Source: Trema orientale
Lineage: Eukaryota; Streptophyta; Magnoliopsida; Rosales; Cannabaceae
Length of the DNA stretch: 64,000 bases
Assembly: GCA_002914845.1 (NCBI GenBank)
Contig: JXTC01000010.1
Span: forward strand, 1,579,352 to 1,643,351
Direction: 5' to 3'
Below, piece by piece: positions 1 through 11,684 of this stretch (positions are counted from its first letter, which is position 1; each line of letters begins with the position of its first letter). The position numbers were made by a program, and so were the translations under genes. Below the pieces are notes generated by a model. It was not told the DNA's origin. It was given only the letters and a program-made list of their open reading frames with translations, and did no database searches.

Positions 1-339
1 ATAAAATAATTCAATTAATTATACATAGTGTTTGTCATGTAAAAACTATCAAGCATTTGCACAAATATAAGAGTTTAAGCAATATACATTGTGCAAGCAA
101 TTTGAATCATATATGAGCAATTTATATATCAATTAAATTTAGACATAAATAAATGAAATCATCCATACCATCCTTCCACAAGCTCTTCATCTTCTTTGTG
201 TTGAGGTTGGACTTAATCATCATCTTTGATTTGTCTTTAAGCTCCAATTATTCAAGCTTAATATCATATGTACAACAATATCATCTATGCTTTTCTCCTT
301 GGAGGAGTCATTAGTTTCATCAAATATCACATGCATAGA

Positions 340-1834
340 TGATAATTCTATGAAAATAGAGTTATCTTGTGTGTTTTTAGTCTTAGGTTAGTTGCTTTAA
401 AAGAATAAATTGTATAGTTTAGGTACCTTTCTTTACTTTATTTTAGTTTTTGGTGTTGCTGATGTTTAAGATCTAATCTAGTTAATATCTATCTTATTTT
501 CCTTGATTTTTATTAGAATTGCTGAAATCTGGTCTTAAGCCCTGCGGAGATTAAATGGCAGTATCTTAGAAGGAAAGCTGAACTTAAGTCAAAACTGGAA
601 GCAACTTTGCTGCAGCAGCACGCTAGAGCAATACTGAACAGCAGATTCAATTTCCAGCTGGCGTTTATTTCGAACAGTTGGCATATATTTCGTACAGATG
701 GTGCTGACAGCTAATAGTAAATACCAGCTAAAGGGAAATAAAGAAAAGTGGTCCTCACTCCTCTATTTGGCTGACACGTGTGCTAGGATACATCACTTAC
801 CCTAATATAAAAGGAAAAGAGTACTGTAAGATGAGAGGTGTGTGGGTGGCGGCTGAGCTAAGAGCAGAATACGGAAAAGGAAAGAAAGAGAGAGAGGGAA
901 TAGTACAGAGAAGAAAGGACGAAGAAGGAGGAGTACTAGCAGCGGCAAGGAGCTAAAACCACCATCATCCAGCTAGCACTTTCTTTACCTCTTTTAATCT
1001 TCTTTGTATTTAATTCCTGTTTCTTTTCTTGAACGTTCTGTACTCAATGGAATATTTTAGGTTGTCGATTTTTACATTTCAGACCATGAACTAAGTTTCC
1101 TTAACTGGGATTATGATGAATCTGAGGTTGTAATGATGGATTAAAGTTGTTTTAAATGTTTATGGTATTTTCCTCTAGTTCGTTCAAGTGAGCTTCATTA
1201 TTATTTCCTTTTATTGCTTGGCCATCAATATTTAGGATAAATAAATTAAGATTAATTTTGAAAAGGTTAATCTGAGTTGGATTGAGCTTGAATGATGCAT
1301 GATTTAATTATCTCTTTAGTATATTTTTGAATTAGTAATGGTATAGGAATATATTGTTACCATGCAAACCCATTGAAAATTGATACTATAAATGGTGTTT
1401 TGAGAACTGGGTAAGCATAGGAATATGTTAAATCTGGTTTGAAGAACTTTAAACATAATAAATTCGGAAGATTATTATGCACAGATTGAATTTTCGGTTA
1501 CTGGAGTGATTTTGCCGTAGGCGTTGCTGCAGCAATTAAACCCAGATTTGCAACCAAGGAGGATTCAATAATCCCAGCTTATCCACACCACTGATTCACA
1601 ATCACTTGATTAGATCCCGTTATTTTCTGCTTCATATTTACATTTCTGCTTGCATCTTTTAATTGTTGCTATTTTATTACAAATCTTAATTTCTCATTCG
1701 TTAAACTAGCTTGTTTGACATTTAGATTTTACAAATAATTTTGGTAATCAATCCCTGTGGAGACGATACTCACTCACTACTATATTACTTGTTTCGGCAC
1801 GTGCACTTGCGTATCTATTATAAAATCCGCAACA
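340..1834 (+). mobile_element. Ty3/gypsy solo LTR nested in the copia element
   Basis: A 1495-base solo LTR beginning TGATAATTC and ending CCGCAACA. It is flanked by the direct 5-base duplication ATAGA (335-339 and 1835-1839). A TATAAAAGG promoter-like box lies near 817. The right end contains the CCCTGTGGAGACGAT and TTGTTTCGGCACGTGCACTTGCG text typical of plant gypsy LTRs. No internal region or second LTR is present, so recombination between LTRs probably removed the body. The small reading frame over the right end (1741-2058) is not a gene. Confidence 0.88.
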
Positions 1835-2503
1835 ATAGATCCATCTACTACTTAGTTCTTTTGTTGAAAAAACTCTATTTATGCATTGCTAGTAGTAGAG
1901 TAACCAAGAAAAGTTCCAATATTAGATTTTTAATCAATATTTTCAAATTGTCTTTGGTTTTTAAAAAGAACAAAGTATTTGTATCCAAAGACTCTAAAAT
2001 AGCCAATATTGGGTTTTTGATCATTTCAAAACTCAAAATGGTATCTTATTCAAAATAAGTCTAATCAACACTCGGTTTAAAACATAACAAATAGTGTTGA
2101 CGATTTTGGCCTAAAAGTATTTTAGTAAAACATTTGCATTCAATATGATCAAGGCCATTTTGAAACCAATAAAGAAAATCATATAAATCTTTTTGAAAAA
2201 TTATCAACTAACTCAAAAGCAAAATATTTTTCGAAAACAATTAGCTTGGTTTCCAAAGAGACATGCTTTACGAAGCTTGTTATTTCCAAAAATTAGACTA
2301 GGTAAGCTATAACAAGAATCCTTTTGTAAAGCTTTGAAATTGTACCCATATAAGTATGTCCAAGTCTTATATACCATAATCAATAAAAATTTTCTTTGAT
2401 CAAAAGAAATAATCTTATTTGTTCAAAATTTCAAATTGAACATTTGAAAGAGTAAAAGAAGAGCTCAATAACTTAATCATATAATTGACAAAAATTAAGC
2501 ACA

Positions 2504-2743
2504 TTAGATTTCTAGCAAGATATTCTCAAAAATAGGTAATGAATTGTTACTGATATTATTTATGCCAATGATCTTGCCTTTTGTGTTGTCTCCAAAAATA
2601 AAATATTCACCATTCTTTTTCTTTGTGAAAGTTGAGAGCTTGGTGAAGTCATTGGTTTTGTTCTTGGAGCACCCACCTTCTTGCTTGTTCCTACAACAAA
2701 GATTCAAATATGGATTTTTGGTACCCACATGACTTTGGGTCAT
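2504..2743 (-). pseudogene. copia protease fragment with damaged active site
   Basis: An open stretch of 79 residues with the copia protease pattern: lysine- and threonine-rich text, then EYFIFGDNTKGKIIGI and a weak ISNNSLPIFENILL tail. Family proteases have a catalytic DSG triad followed by a CSRHMTG-like segment. Here the matching position reads E-G-G-C-S, so the catalytic Asp and Ser are lost. It follows gag in the same orientation but in another frame. It is not expected to be active. Confidence 0.7.
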
Positions 2744-2839
2744 TGGGGATTAGTCTTAGATTTTTTAGGTACCCATTGTTGTCTGACACCAAAATACACA
2801 TTTTTCTTGACAAAGCATGAGAAACTAGTATGTCCATCT

Positions 2840-4008
2840 TGATTACATTAAGTACATGTATGTTTAGTATTACTAGTACTAGCTTTCACAAAGTAATTTT
2901 TGAGGTATTTTTGTTTTATAGAAGATTTGTACCTAATACCTCTTTTGTCAAAAATGCATTTTTGTCCACTAAGCATCATATCAAAATTTCTCTTTCCATT
3001 TGTGAATTTGTGGACAACTTTAGTCAAATCGAAAATTTCTTCATTCAAGGAAATATTTTTATTTAACAAAATGTCACAATTGCTACAAGGTAATTTTGTT
3101 TCCTTTTCTTTTGTAAGCTCTTCAACTATTTTTGACAAACTTAGAATTTCCTTTTTGAGAGCATTATTTTGAAAATGAGTTTTTCATAGTTTTTGTGTAA
3201 ATCATTAAAGTCACTCAATAGATTTTCATATGATAAGTCACCATCACTATCATTTTCACTAAACTCACTACTTGTGTCACTAACATCATGAAATTTACTT
3301 TTAGGTTCAAGTGAGCTTACCTCATTTTCTATTGCCATGAAGCACATGTTGTCTTCTTGATCTCCTTCATTGCTTTCTTTCATCAAGATCTCATGTGTCA
3401 TGAGCGAATACATGAGTTCTTCTAGAGGAAGTTTGGTGAGATCTTTTGCTTCTTGAATTGCCACCACTTTGCTTCTATATGCTCTAGGAAGACTCCTAAA
3501 CACTTTGTTCACCAAATCTATGTTAGAAAATGATTTTCCAAGAGCACTGAGAAAATTAATAATAGTAGTGAATCTAGACAACATTTGTGCAATAGTCTCA
3601 TCTTTATGCATCTTGAATAATTCGTATTGGTGAGTAAGAATATTGATTTTTGTCTCTTTTAAAGAATTCGTGCCTTGATATGTCATTTCAAGCATATTCC
3701 ACATATCATGAGCATTTGTGGCTTTTTCAACATTATTGAATATATCTCTATCCATACCACAAATCAAAATATGCATAGCTCTACCATTCTTTGAAAAGGC
3801 AATTTTATCATTTACATCATATTCATCAATTTCTTTATCAACAAACTTATCACCAACCTTTTTATTAAAAAAAAATGGACCTTTAATAACAATATGCCAT
3901 AAATCAAAATCTAAAGATTGTAGATATGTAAGCATCCTACTTCTCCAATAATTAAAATCAGTTCCATTGAAAAATGGTGGTCTAGTTGAAAATTCCTCAT
4001 TTGAAAGA
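2840..4008 (-). pseudogene. copia gag polyprotein (UBN2-type), frameshifted
   Basis: The main open stretch, 3141-3935, has 264 residues with UBN2/retrotran_gag features: LQSLDFDLWHIV, AHDMWNMLEMTYQGT, LFKMHKDETIAQMLSRFTTI, LVNKVFRSLPRAYRSKV and LTKLPLEELMYSLMTHE. Homology continues upstream in frame to about 4008 (RPPFFNGTDFNYW) before a stop, so the original ATG is lost. A frameshift near 3140 moves the C-terminal coiled-coil-like part to 2848-3138. A CCHC zinc knuckle near 2805-2855 retains its spacing, but its second residue after the first Cys is now a stop. Inactive remnant. Confidence 0.8.
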
Positions 4009-4070
4009 TTTTAAAAATTATTTGGGTATGTCATCTTAAGACGGTTAAGTCTTTAAAATTTGAGCACGAA

Positions 4071-4084
4071 GCTCTGATACCAAT
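4071..4084 (-). other. primer-binding site, tRNA-iMet type
   Basis: The minus strand reads ATTGGTATCAGAGC directly downstream of the 5' LTR. This is the standard plant initiator-methionine-tRNA primer site of copia elements, and it fixes the inner LTR boundary at 4085. Confidence 0.85.
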
Positions 4085-5626
4085 TATTAGGAATTATTAG
4101 CCCAAGATTGACAACCCAAGAGGGGGGGTGAATTGGGTTTTAAAACTTTTGCGGAAACTTTTCAACTATTTAAAACCATAGATCACTATTTTGAAACCTT
4201 CAAGCTAAATCAACATTAATAGCAAACATAGAGCAATAATAGCAAGTATATTAAGCACACTAAATACCAAATACTCAATTAAATAGCTTGCAATAAGGTA
4301 AAGAGTATAGGGATAGAGAAAGTGCAAACTCGATTTTTACGAGGTTCGACAAACATGACGGTTTGCCTACGTCCCCGGCCCTCGGCAACTTGCTTTGAGT
4401 TTCCACTATTCGAATCAAGATTGTGGGCTTGACCGACCCTTTTACAAATGGAGTGAATTCTTCTTAGGCACACCCTAGCCTTTACAATAGTCTTGACTCC
4501 GGCTCTATCACTTGGATTGTTTTGACTCCGGTGCCAATCCTCACCTACACGGATTGTTTAGACAATGGTGCCAATCTCACAAACTCATGGATTGTTTAGA
4601 CTCCCGTGACAACCTCACCTAAAACAGATTGTTTTGACTCCGGTGGCAACCTCACCTATGCACGGGTTGTTTATGACTCTGGTGCCAACCACACTTCACA
4701 CTCAATGGTTTTTCAAGATAAGAGTGAACACACTTACAAACTCTCCTTATAAGATAATGAATACAATTTTAGCTTAGAAGATTTGAGAACAATGCAATAT
4801 AAATGCGCTAAGATTGGCTCAATATGATTTGAAAGTTAAAGTGAAGTAAAAGAGAGCTTTTACACATAGAAAATGATTGGGAATCAATGTAGGTTCATGT
4901 TCTCTTCTTCTAAGTCGTTACACTTGGCTCTATTTATAGATATCTTCAAAAACTAGCCGTTTTCGACCGTTACTGGCTGTCTGCCAGAAAAGTGGTCGAC
5001 TACTTTCAAAAGTGGTCGACCATTTTTACTAGTCGATGGAATCTGATAGTGACATTTAGCTCCAACGGTCAAATGGTCGTGCTGTAGTGGTCGACTACCA
5101 GTGGTCGACCATTTTAGGACCAGAAACCACTGATTGGTTTCTTTGGTTCCTTTTTGGTCGATATTTTAATTCCTATTATTTTCCAAATATTTTATCAGAA
5201 AAAATGGACTTTTTGAGGAAATTATGGCTAGATTAAAAATGGTATTAAGTTTCAAACTTCTAAAATAAAATAACCATTTTAACCTTAAGATAGTTTGAAA
5301 AATCTTTTTAAAAGTATGAGAAAATTCTTTTGAAAGTATGAGCCAATGTAAAGAGAATTTGTGTGCAATGAACTAAATCAAATACAAGACTAAATATGAA
5401 TATATACCTTATCTAAGCATAGTCTTGTATCTTGATTGTCCATCTTCAAGCTTGATTATAATAACTCCAATATGCATCCATCTTCAAGCTTGATTCCTTG
5501 ATCAACTTGAGTTAGAACTTTTAAAGCCATTTCACTACACACTCAAGTTAAATCATTAGTACTAAATCAAATATTTGTTATCTACAAAATAAGAGTGAGT
5601 AAGATTGAAATCTCAATTTCCCAACA
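4085..5626 (-). repeat. 5' LTR of the copia element (1542 bases)
   Basis: The outer end reads TGTTGGGAAATTGAG on the minus strand (5626 leftward). The inner end, CTAATA next to the primer site, looks like a mutated CA terminus. Inside are a run of degenerate 40-60 base repeats (4494-4705) and several copies of a GTGGTCGAC motif (4990-5115). The element's 3' LTR and second target duplication lie outside the window, so the age cannot be read here. Confidence 0.75.
4494..4705 (-). repeat. short tandem repeats inside the copia LTR
   Basis: Five diverged copies built around GGATTGTTTTGACTCCGGTG and CCAACCTCACC, at a spacing of roughly 40-60 bases. This is a repeat tract of the kind that varies in length among LTR copies. 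Confidence 0.7.
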
Positions 5627-6074
5627 GAACTACGCTAGACAAGAGTATCGAGAGCTAGATAAAATATCTAGAAACTTAACAGAAAAAAAAGAGTACGTTT
5701 GAGGGTTTAGCACTAAACATAGCTTGACAGAGCGTCGAACTGCACTAGACAAGGTATCTAGCAACTTGTCCTCCTATGTCTAAGCAGAATATGGATTGAT
5801 GAGATAAAAGATAGAGACATTTTTGTATTTAAAATAATTTAAAACTTAAAAAGATGTACTCATCAAAAAATTATTAAGAGGGGTATATTTCCTAAAATAT
5901 GCTATGCCAAATGTGTATTTTGCAAAGAACCCTGATAAATGTAGGGAAAAAGACACCTAGTACTACCTTTTGATAAATAATACCAAGAATACTATGTCCA
6001 AACTTTTACTTATTTTTGTACTATATTTTTTTAGAAAAATAACAAATTCTTGCTAAGAAAAATCAAAGAACGTC
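5627..6074. other. intergenic, no gene seen
   Basis: AT-rich flank to the right of the copia LTR. No coding frame with family resemblance and no structured element was recognised. Confidence 0.6.
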
Positions 6075-6236
6075 TTAGAATTCCCATTTTTTCTTGTTTC
6101 TTTTTGCTACTGGTTTACTTGTAACTGATCACTCTTAAAACTAATTATCAATTTATTAGAATTCCCATTTTTTCTTGTTTCTTTTTGCTACTGGTTTACT
6201 TGTAACTGATCACTCTTAAAACTAATTATCAATTTA
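6075..6236. repeat. 81-base tandem duplication (two copies)
   Basis: Copies at 6075-6155 and 6156-6236 appear identical over nearly all of their length, suggesting a recent slippage or repair duplication. No gene is present. Confidence 0.9.
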
Positions 6237-6564
6237 TTATTAGACATTATAAACTAATTGATTTTTGAAAACTAGAAACTAAATTGGTTACTAAAAACCA
6301 ACAACTATGTTGGTTTTCACCATAAATATCATAACTATTTAGTTAATAAAAACTGAAAACTAAATTAGTTTCTATCATAAACAGTAGAACTATTTAGTTA
6401 ATTCAATTATTGATTACTTGAAACCAATTTGGTTCTTGGAAACTAGTTGCCAGAATCCAAAAACCAATATATATTTCTGTTGCATTTACTTCAAAAATAT
6501 AAAAACTTAATTTGAGAACTTGTTCATATTCTCCAGCGTCCTTGTTCAATACCTCACCCAATTC

Positions 6565-7182
6565 TTGCTACAAGGCATTCTTCAAAAAGGAAATCACAAT
6601 TGCTTTCAGGAAACTTTCATTGTTTCCTGTGATTTGAAAAAGAAACCACAATGGTTTCTAGAAAATTTTTGTGGTTTTCTGTGATTTACTGAGCTACAGG
6701 GCAATCTGCTAAAAGGAAACCACAATAGTTTCCTGTGATTTATGTAGCTATAGGACATTCTGCAAAAAAGAAACCACAATGGTTTCCCAGAAATATTCAT
6801 AGTTTCATGTGATTTACTTACGTATAGGATATTCGGAAACCACGATGGTTTCCTGTGATTTATTTAGCTATGGTTTCCTGTGATTTATTTAGCTACAAGA
6901 CATTCTGCAAAAAGGAAACCACAATGATTTCCCAGAAATGTTCATGGTTTCATGTGATTTACTTATGCATAGGATATTCGGCTAAAGGAAACCAAAATAG
7001 TTTCCAGGAAACCTTTGTACTTTCTTGTGATTTACTTACGTACAAGGCTTTCGGCTAAAGGAAACCAAACTGGTTTCCAGGAAACTTTTGCAGTTTCTTG
7101 TAATTTACTTACTTACAGAACATTCCGCTAGTAGGAAACCAAATTAGTTTCCAGGAAACCTTTGTGGTTTCCTGTAAAAAAA
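6565..7182. repeat. minisatellite of GGAAACC palindromic units
   Basis: About eight degenerate units of 55-130 bases. Each contains a small inverted repeat (GGAAACCACAATGGTTTCC or variants), then a TGTGATTTACTTA-like spacer and an ACATTCTGC/ATATTCGGC-like junction. The array ends in a 15-base A run near 7177-7191. Open frames crossing it are by-products of the repeat. Confidence 0.85.
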
Positions 7183-7191
7183 AAAAAAAAG

Positions 7192-8210
7192 ATGACTTAT
7201 TTACTAAAATACCACCGTATTTTCCAACTTTCAAAGTATTTAGAAAAATGCTGTAAAAAGGTCGTATGGATTTTTATTATTTTTGAAAGGTCATAAATTT
7301 AGTATTATTTTTTGAAAAATAGATATAAGTGTCCAAAACTCATAAATATATTCGTATTTTGCATGCAATTTATGATTTTCAACCTAATGAACTAGACACA
7401 TAAATATCCTTTCAGTTTTATTATGATTAATAAACCATCAATTTAGTAGCCAGTTAAACAGAATCATTAAGAATAGAATTGAAAATTCAATTAGGAAAAA
7501 TAATTCATAGACTAAATTAAAAGAAAAATTTAAAGTATCTTAGTTAGACTACATTGTAGTCCTAGAAAAAGAAAATTAATTCATACTTAAATTAGAAAAA
7601 ATCATAAATATAGTCATAATATTAAAATAGAAAATTAAAAAGAAAAAGAAAAATTGCTCTAAAATTTCTTTGTTGAATTCTTATTCCTTTAGTTTTTCCT
7701 CACTCCTCCAAAGTCTATGCTCTTTGCCGAATTCTCCAATCTTTATCTTTTTCTTCTATTAATCCACATGCACACTTAACCAAGTTACATTTTATCTCCA
7801 CGTTGCTTTATTATGTTCCCTTGCTCAAATAATTAAGGGTTTTGGTCAGTTATTTTTTTTGTACAACTTTTTTTAGAAAAATACCACCTTTTAAAAAGGT
7901 TTTAAAAAAAGTTAATAGTTATTAATGCTTGAAAACTGGTTACCAGTTATTAACTATCAGTTATATACTAGTTATAAATAATTTTGGTTACTAGTCCTCG
8001 AAAATGTTGACACACAAGATCAATAAATAATCAGATGAATGAATGTATTTGTAGAAAAATAATACTCTGTAGAATAATATCACATTAATTATTTCCTAAA
8101 CAAATATTCAATCAATAATAATCAATATGAACAGATTTTTATTATTGACAATCCCACACTAAAAGACTTATGAAACTTGCCAACAGATTTTATTCTTTCA
8201 AGTTAACTGT
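7192..8210. other. intergenic AT-rich DNA
   Basis: No gene or bounded repeat recognised. It holds A/T homopolymers and short degenerate repeats such as ACTGGTTACCAGTTATTAAC near 7935. Confidence 0.6.
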
Positions 8211-8218
8211 ATTTTAAA

Positions 8219-8586
8219 AGGTGAACTGCAAAAAAATACCCTTAAGTTTGAGTGTTTTATAATTTAAACCATAAAGTTTGGACTCCGCCAAATAATACTC
8301 TGAGATTAAAAATTTTCGAAAATTAATACGCTGGACATACTTTTTGACCAATTTTAGCAACAAAAAAAGAATAATATCCTCCATTAAAGCTAGATTAATC
8401 CTTATTATTCTTCTTAATTTTGAAGATATTATTGTATTTTATCAGTTAAAGTTATTCAAAAAGTTAACTCAGGGTATTAATTTTTAGAAATTCTTAATTT
8501 CAGAATATTATTTTATAGAGTCCAAATTTTAGGGTTTAAATTGTAGAACACTCAAATCTCAGAGTATTTTTTTTGTAATTATCCCT
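8219..8586. mobile_element. foldback MITE with 8-base target duplication
   Basis: Two inverted arms of about 120 bases face each other. The left begins AGGTGAACTGCAAAAAAAT and the right, reverse-complemented, begins AGGGATAATTACAAAAAAAA. Both continue through a TTGAGTGTT...AATTTAAACC block. The flanks carry ATTTTAAA on both sides (8211-8218 and 8587-8594). No coding capacity. The superfamily is uncertain: 8 bases fits hAT, while long arms fit MULE-like foldbacks. Confidence 0.65.
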
Positions 8587-8726
8587 ATTTTAAATCTTAA
8601 CTAAGAACACGTGTTACCAATTAGTTGACGAATAATGGAGGGGTCCCACAGTACTAACTATTTTATCGAAGAAATTATGTAAAGACTGATCATTGAACAG
8701 CCAATTTACTTTGACTTCGTTTCTCC

Positions 8727-8983
8727 TTATCCACGTCTATCGATTCAAAATGCTCCAACGTATCAACCTGTGGGAAAGCTTGCAGAAATTTGGGCTTTGA
8801 AGTTCAAATGATAAAACAAGACAGGCAAGTACTCCAAAATGCAATAATAATAGGGAAAAAAAATTCCGAATTCGAAGTCTTGGTAATACTTATATTTGTT
8901 CTGTTTCCAAATTCCAAGTCTTGGTATATTTCACGGAAATGCGAAGGTGATGTCCCAAACAAAATATTAAAAAGGATCATTAT
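8727..8983. repeat. duplicated receptor-kinase upstream fragment (copy A)
   Basis: Sequence around 8740-8850 (TTCAAAATGCTCCAACGTATCAA and on) resembles 13410-13530 and, more weakly, 13770-13830, which is the immediate upstream DNA of the first LRR-RLK. The part from 8866 to 8983 resembles 11432-11556. These look like fragments of duplicated promoter-side DNA, not genes. Confidence 0.5.
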
Positions 8984-11142
8984 TATCACGCCTCACTTCC
9001 GAAGATGTGCGCCGTATATTTACAAGGTAAAATTTTATAAATATGCAAGACATCTATCTACAATTCACAAAAATAAAGAATAATTAAACTCCAATAAATA
9101 CTAATAAATCATGTGCAACTCAATAATTCTATTAAGTCTCTAAATGTTAAAAATTAACCATACAAAATACATACTGTAATCTAATAAATTTGTACTAATT
9201 GACATTTTCAGTTTTCATGTTTTCTTAATAAAAATGAATGACTTTCCCTCTTTGACTCATGAACTCAAATGCATCACAATTATCTAGACAAGTTCTCCCT
9301 TAGTGAATCTCTTAATTGACCATCTTTAAAACCTGGGAAGAAAAAATAAAAAGGTGAACTAGAAGCCCAATAAATAACTATTAATTTTAATTAGCTAGAT
9401 CAATTATATATTCATTGAAAAGGTTAAATAACGTATTTCAAAACAAAATCAATTTCAGAATATAATAATTTTCAAGTAATCAAATGAGATTGTTTAGAAA
9501 GTTACTTTTAAAAAAACACGAAGTAGGTTTTCGAAATCTATCGTTTCATTCTCATTCAATAATCAGTAACACTTTCAAATCATTTCTCGACAGTTTTTAG
9601 TGACTATAGCAATACTTAATCTCTGTGACTAGGTCCACAATTATTACATTTAACCCTTATAGCTAAGTCTACATTTACTATATTTGATTCCTGTAGCTAG
9701 GTCCACATTCAATACGTACTGTCTACATAAACCTTTGTAGAATGGGTCTACATTGCATAGTTACTAAAGAGAATTTTAAAACACATTCATATATAATAAT
9801 AGTTCAAAAATAATTTCACTTTTCTCATTATATCATTGTAATTATTTCTAAATAGTTTTCATGTAACAATGTTCAATAATAATGTCATATACTTGATCTA
9901 TATTTTTGTGCAAAATAATTATCAGATAGAATCAAAATACTTTTTAGACGAAACAATTGTTTCAGTAAAACAATTTTCTTTGAATAAAAGAACTTATTTG
10001 AAAAAGTATATTTTCACTTGAAATCCTATTTTTTAATAAAATATTTTATAAACCCGAGTTTATTAGAAACAATAAGATATTTAGTTTTTGTACAAAAAGT
10101 TACTAGAGAAGACCAAAGGTTACTTACCTCGTTCGCTTTGCCTATTTAACCAAAATAATCAACATAATTGTTCAAGCACCTATTATCATATAAACCATAT
10201 ATAAGTATCAAATAATTGAAATCACACTCTAATTATACTAAGAACAATAACTACTTGCTGCTCATGAACCTTTTATGGTCAACTCTACTTTTTTCGAATA
10301 ATCTTAATTTTCCATAATTCATAATAATTCTGACCTATCTCTAAAAATTACTGAACTTAAGAGACAAATTCTACAAGTAATAAGGGTCCTATCAGTGCCA
10401 AAAATGCAGTTATAGGCTCCATTGATAAGCCCTATAATGTCCGAAAAGCCAATGCCACGCTTTACTAAAAGTGCCAAAAGTTTCAGATTTTTCCAGATTC
10501 GTAGTATTAACTTCAAATGATTATAACTCTCAGGTTATAAGTTTATTTTTGATAAATTATATATCATTAGAAAGCTAATTCGATAAGCTTCCCAAATCAT
10601 AACATTTATGATTTGATCAGACTAGTAAAGGTCCTTGAAAATCTAGTTACAACCTCTGTTGCATTTTTACATTTTAGCCCAAAACTCAAAAATTCATAAC
10701 TTTCTATTTAATCTAACCAAATCACTCAAAATTTGTCTTGCTTAAATTTTAATATCAATAGTCTTCATCCTCTATCATATTCATCTCCATAGTTTATAAA
10801 TCATTAATGAGCAATTCAAAACCGTAACCTAGATATTCGGTCTTACTCCCGAAATCAAACTAAACATAAAACTTAACTGATTAAGAGTTTATTACCTTAG
10901 GAGTGAGTGTCAATTACCCATGACAACGCTCTCTTCTTCTTCTTTGAAATTATGTGGCTGCCTCTTGCCTTTCCCATAAAGCGTACGTATAAACTCTTAA
11001 ATTTTCTAAACTGTTTCTAATTAAATTACCAAATTGACCCTTAATAAACACTTATAAATAAAGAATAATTAAACTTTTCATTTATTCTTATATTCTTTAT
11101 ACTAAATAAATAAATCTTTTTTTTTTAGTACGGGTCGTCACA
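8984..11142 (-). mobile_element. Ty3/gypsy-type solo LTR, 2159 bases
   Basis: On the minus strand it begins TGTGACGACCCGTAC, a common plant gypsy LTR start, and ends GAAGTGAGGCGTGATA (a mutated CA end). ATTAT flanks it at 8979-8983 and 11143-11147. A paralogous unoccupied site lies at about 11537-11570, where the same flanking words run together without the LTR. No open frame of note. The open stretch at 8790-9083 spans its edge and is not a gene. Confidence 0.75.
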
Positions 11143-11684
11143 ATTATAATCTCTTATAGAACAACGAATACAATACAACCTCTTTTTGACTGTCCCTCAC
11201 TTTCTTTATTGGCCAAACCACATACTCCCTCTCTAGAAAGTCGCCCGCCTAACCTTGGATTTTACCTCCCACTTACATAAGCCATAATAATACAAGCTAT
11301 TATGCATCAATAAAATCTCTCTCTCAAATAACCCACTTAATTCTGTCTCCCACTCCCTCTATTTTGTCCCACTTAATTCTGTCTCCCACTCCCCCTATTT
11401 TGTCTCCACAATGCATAATAATACAAGCCATTATGAATAAGTCTTGGTAATACTTGTATTTTTTCTGCTTCCAAATCCGAAGTCTTGGTACATTTAGTCT
11501 TGGTATATTTCACGGAAATGCAAAAGCCATGTCCCAAAATATTGAAAAGGAACAATATAATCTCCTATAAAACAATGAATAATCTGAGACTAGTTCAATT
11601 TGTCTAGAATTTTTGGATATGTGTGGAAGGGTTCGAATCTTAAATAGACTAATTTATGTATAAATTTCATAATAAAAGATTTTA
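11143..11684. repeat. duplicated flank with repeated CCCACTTAATTCTGTCTCC words
   Basis: Continuation of the DNA hit by the solo LTR, followed by a short tandem repeat (11333-11402) and a second copy of the 8866-8983 sequence at 11432-11556. No gene recognised. Confidence 0.55.

Larger units (their letters stand above)
1..5626 (-). mobile_element. Ty1/copia retrotransposon, decayed, 5' part, runs off window
   Basis: Minus-strand copia element. In its own order it has a 5' LTR (4085-5626), an initiator-Met-tRNA primer-binding site (4071-4084), gag (about 2840-4008), protease (2504-2743), a remnant of the protease-integrase interval (about 1840-2500), and the end of the integrase region at 1-339, which continues beyond the window. 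A gypsy solo LTR (340-1834) splits the last part. Joining across that insertion restores a copia-typical stretch: a YSTTSNA-like motif near 1890, followed by ESMHVIFDE-like residues near 310-340. The coding parts carry stops and frameshifts, and the integrase core seems largely deleted. Copia order (integrase before reverse transcriptase) is inferred from family knowledge, because no reverse transcriptase is in view here. Confidence 0.85.

Noticed and set aside
1741-2058. 105-residue frame near the first solo LTR
   Set aside because: Spans the gypsy LTR end and antisense copia remnant; composition is that of translated LTR text.
6565-7182. Short spaced repeats resembling a CRISPR array
   Set aside because: Units are contiguous, degenerate and palindromic with no unique spacers, and the genome is a plant's.
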